A stretch of 64,000 bases of DNA from G963677325 sp963677325 (lineage in GTDB: Bacteria > Bacteroidota > Bacteroidia > Bacteroidales > Prolixibacteraceae), in assembly GCA_963677325.2 (NCBI GenBank), contig CAXXGM010000001.1, positions 16,234 to 80,233 on the forward strand, given 5' to 3'. A program made the translations under genes and the position numbers. Shown piece after piece: positions 54,257-63,067 of the stretch. The notes beneath the pieces were generated by a model that saw nothing but the letters and a program-made list of their open reading frames with translations, did not search any database and was not told the origin of the DNA. Position 1 is the first letter of the stretch; each line of letters opens with the position of its first letter.

Positions 54257-55133
54257 TTTTTCTTCTTACTCAATTTGAAAAGTGTATCCTTTTCCTCCAC
54301 GGTCAGGCTGTCATATCCTGATTGCCCGATTTTATCAAGGATTCTGTTGATTTCATCCTGTTGAACCATTTTTTTTTGGTTATATTCGTATTCAGGATTA
54401 GGAAAATTGTATTTGACCCGCAATTTCCTCCTGGGCTTAAAAACAGTAAATAATTTATCCATGATGCGGTTAAATCCTGATGCAATGTCCCGGCCGGCTA
54501 ACAACTGTGACATATAAATCCATCCCATAAAGCACCGCCAAGATGAGCAAAATTCCCACCTGCATTGCTTCCGGACAAACCAATGATGTATAGAACAATT
54601 GAAATCAATGCAATCCATTTGATTTTTATAGGCCCCAAAAAGAGTAAATTGATCACATGATTGGGGACGTAGACTGCTATCGCAATCACGATAGCAATTA
54701 CAGAAGCCGAGGCTCCCATTAACTGAGTAAACAAAACAGATTTTTGGAATACAGGAACAAGGTTATAGGCCAGCATGAATGAAATACCTCCTGCTAACCC
54801 CCCAAGTATATACAAACTCAATAGCCTGCGTTGATTATGATATTCAAGAAATATCCTGCCAAACCAATATAACCAGAGAACATTAAAAAGAATATGCAGG
54901 AATTCAAAATGCAGAAACATATAGGTCAGTAAGGTCCATGGTCGCTTGATGAAAAGATCAAAGGATGCAGGAAGTGCCAAATATCCAAGAAAAGGCGTAC
55001 CCTCTGAACCACTTAATCTGAATCCGACAAAAATCAATCTTACCACTAACCAGATAGCTATATTGATGTAAATAAGCTTGGTCAGATAAGATCCGTTTTT
55101 AAAGGATAATTTTATTTCATCAATGATTCCCAT
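54253..55133 (-). CDS. Rhomboid-family intramembrane protease 2 with C-terminal tail (one frameshift)
   Basis: About 293 residues in two frames. Membrane region: FLHFEFLHILFNVLWLYWFG (HxxxN), the catalytic-serine block LMGASASVIAIVIA (GASAS), and the His block GGNFAHLGGALMGW. One missing base near 54530 (TTATGG for TTAATGG) splits it. The cytosolic tail (EINRILDKIGQSGYDSLTVE, then KDTLFKLSKKKK) is the DUF6576-type tail common on Bacteroidota rhomboids. It follows rhomboid 1 with a one-base gap. Confidence 0.88.
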
Positions 55134-55134
55134 T

Positions 55135-55974
55135 TTAATAGAAGTTTCTTGAATCTTTTCCCCAATATCTTAATAAAAGAAAACCGAAGAGCATGCCTCC
55201 AAGGTGCGCAAAATGAGCTATCCCACTATTTGACTGCGTGAATGCAGAATATAGTTCAAGGACTCCATACCCGATGACAAAAAACTTGGCCTTGATTGGA
55301 ATCGGAGGAAATAAAAGGAACAATTCAGTATTCGGAAATAAATATCCGAATGCCAGCAGAATCCCGAAAACGGCCCCCGAGGCTCCAACAGTAGGTATAT
55401 TCATCCTCATCTGACTTATCTGCTGCACAATTTCCGTCCCTTTCTGAGCTAAAGCAGCATTGGTGGGAGAATCATACCATGAATTGATAAGATCGTTTAT
55501 TTGTGGCAACTGGTGTCCGTAATAGGATTTAACGAATTTGGCCAGAAGTTCCGGGGACGGAGTATTATAGAATGCAACAGCAGCCTTCTCCATTGAAGAA
55601 ATTTCAATGTACGTGACCATCGAATGAAGGATCGCAGCCCCTATCCCGGTAACGAAGAAATAAACAAGAAAGCGCCTGGGTCCCCACACCATTTCAAGGA
55701 TCTTTCCAAACATATACAGGGCAAACATATTCATGAACAAATGAAGAAAGTTGCCCCCCCCCCCCCCCCCCCCCCGTGCATGAATATGTGGGTAATAAAC
55801 TGGTAAGGCTTGAAATAAGGTGAGCCTACATAAAAAAGCCCTAATTTTTCAGTAAGATCAATGCCAATTCCCAATAATGCATATTTTGCAACAAACATTT
55901 AAAATATTGATCATGATAAGATTCTTCACAACCGGTGGCATAGAAAGGGGCGACGCTGGTCTAAACTGATTCAT
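55135..55974 (-). CDS. Rhomboid-family intramembrane protease 1 (two frame breaks, poly-G tract)
   Basis: The true start is ATG at 55974 (MNQFRPASPLSMPPVVKNLI). One extra A near 55900 shifts the frame before KYALLGIGIDLTEKLGLFYV, SPYFKPYQFITHIFMH. A run of 22 G (coding strand) then interrupts the expected HGNFLHLFMNMFALYMFG block. Downstream the serine motif (VGASGAVFGILLAFGYLFP) and the histidine block (GIAHFAHLGGMLFG) are intact. The G tract puts the two parts out of frame as written, since 20 or 23 G would be in frame. Confidence 0.85.
55754..55775. repeat. 22-base poly-C/poly-G homopolymer inside rhomboid 1
   Basis: Uninterrupted run of 22 C on the plus strand. Flanking sequence belongs to one rhomboid gene whose family needs only about two G at this place. 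Either an artefact (for example a two-colour Illumina poly-G read tail merged into the assembly) or a slippery tract. Confidence 0.9.
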
Positions 55975-56029
55975 AATTTTAATATCATTATTTATGTTGC
56001 AAAAATAAGCAATCGAATCCGTTTCAAAA

Positions 56030-57930
56030 TCAATTTAAGAGTTTTTCGAAATCATCGAAAGAAATAATACTGATGATTTTCTTTCCTGAGGGTGAAAATG
56101 CAGGTGATTCACAGGAAAAAAGACTGTTAAAAAGCTCGGAAATCTCTTCTGGTTTCAGGGCTATCCCATAGTTTGATAGCTGACGACTGCGACAATAACC
56201 TGATTAAATTCTCTTTTATTTCTTCTTGCACATCCATAGGCCTGACCTTAAAATCCTCAATCATTTTTAATATCAGGGATTTTCCGTCCAGGTGACTTAA
56301 CAGTGAAGGAATGCCTTCAATCTTAAAAATACCTTTTTCTTCTTCTTTCACTTCGAATCCAAGGGATTTTATTTCTTCGTCAATAGCTATAAGAATCTCC
56401 CTATCGGCTGCATTTAATTCAAGTTTTGCAGGGGAAAAGCTGTCTTTGGCTGAGGGAATAACTATGACCTATGATCTGTTTAAATTTTTCATACAATACC
56501 CTTTCGTGGGCCCGTCTCTGATCAATAACCATTAATCCTGACTTCACCGGAGTAAGGATGTATTTATTTTTAAACTGCAAAAAGTTATTGTTTTCCTTTA
56601 TAATCTTTTCATATTCCGAAATCGTCTGCTGCACGGGTTCTTTTTCAACAATACCCTCTCTGTCATCCGGGCCTTCTTTCGGATCGTTCCAGCGTTCAAA
56701 TCCCTTGTAAAGATCCTGCCAATTACCTGGAACCTGATCCCTTTCATGATGGGGAGTCCTTACTCCCGCTGCTGATCTTTCGCCGTTATTTTCAAACGGG
56801 TTGTAGGATGGATTGATCTTAATTCCTGGCACATTGATCATGCTTTCCCCTGATGGAGCAAGAGGGATATCGATTGCACCGGCCTGGTCAAAATCAATCG
56901 ATGGAGTAAGATTAAATTTCCCGATGGCCTCCCTCAGGCTGGCATGAATGATATGCCATGAGGTTCGTTCATCCTCAAACTTTATTTCAGTTTTTGTCGG
57001 ATGAATATTGATGTCAATACCTGCCGGATCTACTTCAAAATAAAGAAAATAAGAAGGATAAGACTCCGGAGGGAGTATCCGGTCGTAGGCCTGTAAAACA
57101 GCTTTATGAAAAAAAGGATGTTTCATGAACCTTCCATTGACAAAGAAGAACTGTTCTCCCATCGTCTTTTTTGCAAACTTGGGCTGACCGATAAATCCTG
57201 AAATATTTATGGCAGTGGTGGAAGTTTCAACAGGGATGAGACTATTAAGATGGGTTTTCCCGAATAAGCCGGCGATGCGTTTTCTTGTATTCTCGCCAGC
57301 AAGATTATATATCAGTGAATTATTGTGATAAAGGGAAAAAGTCAGTGAAGGATTAGCCAAAGCTATGCGCTGAAATTCAGTTATAATGTACCTTAATTCG
57401 GCACTGTTTGATTTCAAAAACTTGCGTCTGGCCGGAATGTTAAAGAACAGGTTCTTGACCGAAAAATTGGTTCCTTCTCCACAATTGATAGTTTCCTGCT
57501 TCTGAAAGACAGAACCAAGTATATGAATAAAAGTACCCAATTCTGTTTCGGGAATACGCGTGCGCAATTCAACATCGGCCACTGCGGCAATGGAGGCAAG
57601 GGCCTCTCCCCTGAATCCCATGGTCCTGATGGCAAAAAGATCATTCGCCTCCCTGATTTTTGAGGTCGCATGCCTTTCAAAGGACATTCTTGCATCGGTA
57701 GGAGACATCCCTTTACCGTTATCAATCACCTGGATCAGGGTACGACCGGAATCTTTAATATTGATGGTAATGGATGTTGCGCCTGCATCAATGGAATTTT
57801 CAACCAGCTCCTTTACGACAGAAGCCGGCCGCTGTATAACTTCCCCTGCTGCAATCTGGTTCGCTACTGAATCCGGTAAAAGTTGAATGATATCTGACAC
57901 TGATCTGTTTTTTCTGTGATGATATGACAA
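56030..57930 (-). CDS. mutL: DNA mismatch repair protein MutL (two frameshifts)
   Basis: About 634 residues. The GHKL ATPase is intact: PDSVANQIAAGEVIQRPASV, NSIDAGATSI, DNGKGM, FRGEALASIAAV and the transducer domain DINIHPTKTEIKF. The C-terminal dimerisation domain is split: one base missing near 56415 (C run) before AKLELNAADREIL, and one extra near 56185 before ALKPEEISELFNSLFSCESP. The tail lacks an obvious DQHAxxExxxE endonuclease motif in the readable part (the MVIDQRRAHERVLYEKF block is close to it). Start MSYHHRKNRSVSDIIQLLP may be a few codons long. Confidence 0.92.
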
Positions 57931-58098
57931 ATATAACGCATTTTGGGTTTAGAGAAAGCCAAAGTTGGATTATGGGATATTCTTTAAAATATTTGGGATT
58001 ATTTGGAATAATAAACTTCAAACTGAAAGTGTAAAAGAAATGGCGCTGCAGCAAAGTGTAGTCTTATAAATTGCATATTTATACATTTCCGCCAGCCC

Positions 58099-58142
58099 TA
58101 TACTTCCTTCGTATTTCCGTTGTATTTGGTTCGTATTTGCCT
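58099..58142. repeat. 11-bp periodic repeat array E
   Basis: Four 11-base units in phase: TATACTTCCTT, CGTATTTCCGT, TGTATTTGGTT, CGTATTTGCCT, with a partial fifth (CGCCC). Spacer between mutL and the esterase-like gene; the rest of 57931-58387 shows no gene. Confidence 0.75.
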
Positions 58143-58387
58143 CGCCCTTAAAAATAGATGAAAACTGTATGAATATGCAACAAAATGTATTTTTATTCAA
58201 TTCCACACAGCAAATCTGAAATTAAAGAGCTTAGTTATTATTGACCGCATAGACCGAAGAAATACCATTAATGCTACGCACATATAACCGTTATGACCTA
58301 AACCGACAATTAAATACATCCATACAGCCAATCAAGCTACGACGATAAAACTGGTTATTAATGTATAGAAAAAGGTTTATCAGTGTT

Positions 58388-60115
58388 TCAAAATTGTGAT
58401 TTTACCCTGGCCTTATAAATCGGCAGTAACTTTAACGGTGTTACTTCAGGCAGGTAAATGAAACTGTCAAATGCTTTCTCAATATTGTCCGGGAAAAACT
58501 GAATATTTCGTGGAATACCCCCGGTGAACCGATACGACATAATCTTATCCTTAAAAAAAGGCTGATTTGTCTTAGCATAAAATGGTTTATCAGAAAGTTT
58601 TGAGCAATAAAACTCAATACTTCCACATTCAGGGGATTTTAATGGCTGGATATTAAGCTTAGTGGTATCTATTTGGTAAGCCTGAAACTTTCCGCTTCCG
58701 GCTAAAAATGCCAATACAAAATAATCATTCCCAAGCGTATTATTCAGATAATGACCAGTTGATGGAATAATCGAATTATATACTCGGTCTTTATTCAAAT
58801 GAGTCAAATGACAAAATAGAATTGCTTTATTGCCAGGCGATTCCTTTACTTTTTCCAGAATATTAAGGGCCATAACAGAATCCCTGACCTGATCGTCAAA
58901 ATATCTTGAAGCAACAGAAACAAACCTCTGGAGTCTTGTAACACTGTATATCAGGGAGTCATACCCGCTTTGCCCAATCGTTTTAATAAAATAGGATTTA
59001 TCCTTCTTTATCAACGAAAGGGCACTGTCGCTTCTACTCATTTTTGTAAACTCGTTCAACTTGCGCCTTTTATCATAGTTCGCTAATTTCCTCGTATGGA
59101 TTTGTTTATTAACCTCCTCATACCAACTGGAAACGTCCATCCCTGATAGTTCAACTTTTTCTTGATGCGTGTCATTATATTCTTTTAGCCAAACCAATAA
59201 CTCTTTCATTTCTTCAGTCAGGCTAGTGTATTGAGTTCTGTATAATGCATTTACAGTTAGAATATTATCGAAAGAAGATATTCCATGAATACACTTGTTC
59301 AGGTCATCGACAAACATATCAGGGGACTCTAATATGATCAATCTGTATTTTGCTTTTAATATCAAATCTTTAGCAATTTCATTTCTGATCTTTGAAAATT
59401 CAAGATTGCCATGAGTTGACTCACCCAGGGCAAAAACTTTAACTCTCTTTGCTTGGGTCAGTACTTTGCTCTGGAAATATTCCAGTGGGACATTTTTAAA
59501 TTTCGTTGTCTGCAGGTTCTTTTCACCGCAACTTATTTCCCTGTCAGCTACGAACTCATTGTAATCAACATCTTTTAACCTGATTTTCATGTCATCAATC
59601 CAAACGGTTGACAAACTTCCAAACTCAAATTCGATATAAAATAGTTTTTCGTTCGATTTGTTAATAGCGGTTTTGACTTCCATCCAATCCTTGTTCGGCA
59701 ATATTTTGACTTCCTCCTGTCCTGTAATTTTCCCGTCTTTATCCAATAACATGACCCTAAAGAAACCGGCAGAAATTTCAGAACATTTTATCCGGAACGA
59801 AATATTGATTACGGAACTGTATTCCGGGGCGTTCAATAATTGTGATATCTTGAGAGATTTCTTTCCAAAGTCATTGCAACGGTAGGTTACAATTTTTGTT
59901 GAAGCCTTTCCCTCAATATGAGTAACAGTATCTCTGCTAAAATAATTTGCAGAGCAACCCCTTACACTCCATGAATTGTAATAACTCAAAGCTCCAATGC
60001 TTTCGTCGAAGCTAAAATTATAAGGGTCAGCCGTGCGAGTGTTCTGACCTCTACAACTGCACGAAAAAAGTAGGAGAATGAGGGCAAATTTTGGTTTTAA
60101 GTAGACGACATTCAT
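58388..60115 (-). CDS. Erythromycin-esterase-like lipoprotein
   Basis: 575 residues from ATG at 60115. An upstream in-frame start (60217) would precede or overlap a -7 box and would spoil the signal peptide. Lipobox is LLLFSC (about Cys17). Residues about 30-180 are a beta-rich jelly-roll-like segment (INISFRIKCSEISAGFFRVM, STVWIDDMKIRL). The esterase fold follows with VFALGESTHGNLEFSKIRNE (GExxHG), LIILESPDMFVDDL, ELSGMDVSSW and LFCHLTHLNKDR. Family members hydrolyse macrolide lactones, but most have unknown substrates, so resistance should not be assumed. Confidence 0.82.
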   Translation of the reverse strand: MNVVYLKPKFALILLLFSCSCRGQNTRTADPYNFSFDESIGALSYYNSWSVRGCSANYFSRDTVTHIEGKASTKIVTYRCNDFGKKSLKISQLLNAPEYSSVINISFRIKCSEISAGFFRVMLLDKDGKITGQEEVKILPNKDWMEVKTAINKSNEKLFYIEFEFGSLSTVWIDDMKIRLKDVDYNEFVADREISCGEKNLQTTKFKNVPLEYFQSKVLTQAKRVKVFALGESTHGNLEFSKIRNEIAKDLILKAKYRLIILESPDMFVDDLNKCIHGISSFDNILTVNALYRTQYTSLTEEMKELLVWLKEYNDTHQEKVELSGMDVSSWYEEVNKQIHTRKLANYDKRRKLNEFTKMSRSDSALSLIKKDKSYFIKTIGQSGYDSLIYSVTRLQRFVSVASRYFDDQVRDSVMALNILEKVKESPGNKAILFCHLTHLNKDRVYNSIIPSTGHYLNNTLGNDYFVLAFLAGSGKFQAYQIDTTKLNIQPLKSPECGSIEFYCSKLSDKPFYAKTNQPFFKDKIMSYRFTGGIPRNIQFFPDNIEKAFDSFIYLPEVTPLKLLPIYKARVKSQF

Positions 60116-60214
60116 AATGTATTTATTAAAGCTTTTTATATGAAAGTTTTTTTGAAAGTTCAATACCACTCTGAATGACCCTAATAAAGTGTCTTTTAAA
60201 AAAAAACAGTGTAA

Positions 60215-60222
60215 CAAATGTA
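60215..60222 (-). promoter_or_regulatory. -7 promoter box of the esterase-like gene
   Basis: TACATTTG on the minus strand, about 100 bases upstream of ATG at 60115. It coincides with the alternative start near 60217, which is why I reject that start. Confidence 0.4.
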
Positions 60223-60560
60223 AGTAAATTCATTTATAAGTTAGTTCATGCAAACGTCTGATATTAAAAAACTATCTTTTATGTATTTGGTAAAAATTTT
60301 GGGATTACAAGATCTTATCCTTTTCTGAAAATTAATCCCTGATTGCTTCTTCCTTGTTCTTTTCTTTTAAAATTCTACTGATAAAGTTGTAAATGGCTAG
60401 TGTCAAATATAAAACTTGTTCCCCTTTAAATCAGACCAATCGTTCACTGATGGTTTAATTAAATCAAAATCTGAGAATCTGTCTCCACGAGAAAAGTAAC
60501 TTTCCTTTCTGTCATGAAAAGGTAAGGGTATTTCGTTTTTTGAAATTTAATTAATTTGAT

Positions 60561-60641
60561 TCAATTCAAAAATAAACAGATAACACCTAAAATTATTGAT
60601 GCCAAAACAAACATCCAAAAAAATCTTGATTTCTTACTCAT
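60561..60641 (-). CDS. Possible 26-residue single-helix membrane peptide
   Basis: Frame MSKKSRFFWMFVLASIILGV followed by ICLFLN and TGA. Basic N-terminus then a continuous hydrophobic stretch long enough for one membrane helix. It resembles the many tiny membrane peptides of bacteria in form only. No clear ribosome binding site or promoter, so it may be fortuitous. It lies in an otherwise empty 870-bp spacer. Confidence 0.3.
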   Translation of the reverse strand: MSKKSRFFWMFVLASIILGVICLFLN

Positions 60642-60989
60642 AATAATAGTTTATTTAGTTTAATACGTAAATAGCTTATTACTTCAATAATTTCTTTATG
60701 TTATGTAGATTTAATCTAATTTAATTCAAAAATAAACATTTAATTAAAACCAGCCTAAAAACTGGTTGAAAAGGTGAAGCTGTTAAGCCTCACCTTTTTC
60801 TATCTCTGTCTATTAGGACAATCTGCTTTACTGCAATTCCTAAATAGAATGTTATGCAGTCAAAAAACTACCTGATAAAGAATAAAAGGGAACCGGAGAT
60901 CAGCGAAGCTTATTTGACGTGCATCTTAAGTAACATTATTGGGAAAACTGAATGAAAAAATATTATATTTAGAATTCAATAGCTTTCCT
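60642..60989. other. Non-coding spacer before yifB
   Basis: No gene recognised. It holds a 16-base exact repeat (AATTCAAAAATAAACA at 60723-60738, also at 60563-60578) and a hairpin with arms AAAAGGTGA / TCACCTTTT at 60769-60799 followed by T, which looks like a terminator although no gene lies upstream on that strand. Confidence 0.4.
60769..60800 (+). terminator. Terminator-like hairpin in empty spacer
   Basis: Arms AAAAGGTGA and TCACCTTTT around a 12-13 base loop, then T residues. No upstream plus-strand gene. Could terminate an unannotated small transcript. Confidence 0.4.
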
Positions 60990-62530
60990 ATGCTTTGAAA
61001 AAACCTTCGGCAGCGCGGTACACGGCATTGATGCAACAACCATTACCATTGAGACAGATGTCTCAAGGGGCATCCGCTTTAACATGGTGGGGCTTCCGGA
61101 TAATGCAGTTAAAGAAAGCCAGCAGCGGATTGACTCAGCGTTGCGCTTTAACGGTTACAAGCTTCCGGGAAAAAAGATTCTGATCAACATGGCTCCCGCT
61201 GATATCCGAAAAGAGGGCTCGGCTTACGATCTTCCCATTGCGATAGGCATTCTTTCAGCCTCTGAGCTGGCCAGCATGCCCGATATCGGTCAATACATGA
61301 TGATGGGCGAACTTTCCCTCGACGGGGGTCTGCAGCCGGTCAAAGGCGCCTTATCCATTGCCATAAAAGCAAGAGAGGAAGGATTCAAGGGATTCATTGT
61401 ACCCAAACAAAATGCAAGGGAAGCTGCTGTTGTGGACCGCCTGAAAATATATGGAGCCGAGAATATAAAAGAGGTGATCGATTTCCTCAGCGGCAAAAAA
61501 CCAATCGAACAAACAATCATTGATACCCGTGAAGAATTTAGAACCAAGATCAACAATTACGACATTGACTTTTCTGACGTAAAAGGTCAGGAGAACGTCA
61601 AACGTGCGCTGGAAATTGCTGCTGCTGGGGGTCATAATTTAATTATGATCGGCCCGCCAGGAGCAGGAAAAACAATGCTCGCGAAAAGAATTCCAACGAT
61701 ATTGCCTCCGTTTACGCTGAAAGAAGCTCTTGAAACAACAAAAATCCATTCTGTTGCAGGCAGAATCGACAAGGATACCTCTCTGATGACAACCCGTCCC
61801 TTCCGCAGACCCCCACCATACAATTTCTGACGTCGCCCTGGTTGGTGGAGGAAACTTTTCCCCAGCCCGGCGAGATTTCACTGGCGCACATACGGGGTCC
61901 TGTTCCTCGATGAACTTGCCCGAATTCAAACGTCAGGTTCTTGAGGTAATGCGGCAACCTCTCGAGGATAGGATGATTACCATCTCACGGGCAAAGTTTT
62001 CCATCGAATACCCGGCCAGTTTTATGCTGGTGGCCTCCATGAACCCGTGCCCTTGCGGATTTTACAATCATCCCTCGAAACCTTGCGTCTGCCCTCCGGG
62101 GATGGTCAAAAAATACCTCAGCCGCATATCAGGTCCCTTGCTCGATCGCATCGATATTCATCTTGAAGTCGTTCCGGTTCCTTTCAATGAGCTTTCAAAG
62201 ATGTCAGCCGGAGAAAAAAGCGAAGTGGTCAGGCAGCGGGTCATCAATGCAAGCGAAATTCAAAAAGAGCGCTTTAAAGAAACAGGTATTTACTGCAATG
62301 CCCAAATGAATTCGAAGCTCTTGCATAAATACTGTCAGACGGATGCAGCGGGAACTCAATTATTAAAGATAGCCATGGAAAAACAGGGCCTCTCGGCCCG
62401 CGCTTACGACCGCATTTTAAAAGTATCCCGCACCATAGCAGATCTTGAGGGCGCTCCCTCGATAAAGGCTGATCATCTGGGTGAAGCCATTCACTACCGA
62501 AGCCTTGACCGGGAAGGCTGGGGAGCATAA
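60990..62530 (+). CDS. YifB/ComM-family Mg-chelatase-like AAA ATPase (several frameshifts)
   Basis: About 510 residues after correction. N-terminal ChlI-like domain reads KTFGSAVHGIDATTITIETD and MVGLPDNAVKESQQRIDSAL. The AAA+ domain has Walker A IMIGPPGAGKTMLAKRIP, then, in broken frames, PHHTISDVALVGGG, GEISLAHNGVLFLDELPEF and VASMNPCPCGFYNHPSKPC. The C-terminal Mg_chelatase_C part is LSARAYDRILKVSRTIADLE. Indels: one base right after ATG (60990) and about four between 61800 and 61925. The homologue ComM is a branch-migration helicase in natural transformation. Confidence 0.88.
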
Positions 62531-62803
62531 AGCTTTTTGCTTTTTAGCTTGTTATTCGATGTAATAACCAAATCTTTTTGGCTAAATAATCCAGTAACCG
62601 TATCAGCCTGCCCGGAGCGGGCCGCCTATCCAAATCATATTAACATATTATTTCCCTACTTTCCTACCTCCTACTTTTCAATTTTTCTTAAAATGGAGAA
62701 AAGTTTTCCTTATTAAATGAGAATTCATAACACCTTGATTTCAAGGTGATCACCCGACAACCATGACGGCTGGCTTTGTAACAGGAAATGAATAGGAAAT
62801 TTG

Positions 62804-62882
62804 TGGTGGGGACGTACTGGATTCGAACCAGTGACTTCTTACGTGTGAGGCAAGCGCTCTGAACCAACTGAGCTAACGTCCC
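62804..62882 (-). tRNA. tRNA-Val (anticodon CAC)
   Basis: Minus-strand cloverleaf. Acceptor GGGACGT pairs with ACGTCCC, D arm is GCTC...GAGC, anticodon arm CTTGC-CTCACAC-GTAAG (anticodon CAC after T33), and T arm ACTGG-TTCGAAT-CCAGT. CCA is encoded. There is one surplus C between the acceptor strand and ACCA, which I read as another indel error in a C run. Confidence 0.9.
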
Positions 62883-62890
62883 AAACGATG

Positions 62891-62898
62891 CAAAGATA
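62891..62898 (-). promoter_or_regulatory. -7 promoter box of tRNA-Val
   Basis: TATCTTTG on the minus strand ending 9 bases before the tRNA 5' end, a strong TAnnTTTG match at the expected distance. Confidence 0.5.
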
Positions 62899-63067
62899 AA
62901 TAAAAAACCTGGCTCATTCCACCGGATCCTTAAGGAATTCATCCATGATCGAAACCTGGATCAGAAAGAATGATCATCCTAAATTTAAGGTGCAGTTTTC
63001 TCACTGAGGAAATATCATCGGCATGAAAAATTCCGAATTAAAGAATTGTACTTATGAATTAGCTTCA

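Noticed and set aside
60116..60217. N-terminal extension of the esterase-like protein
   Set aside because: The extension places the lipoprotein signal internally, and its start codon overlaps the -7 promoter box.
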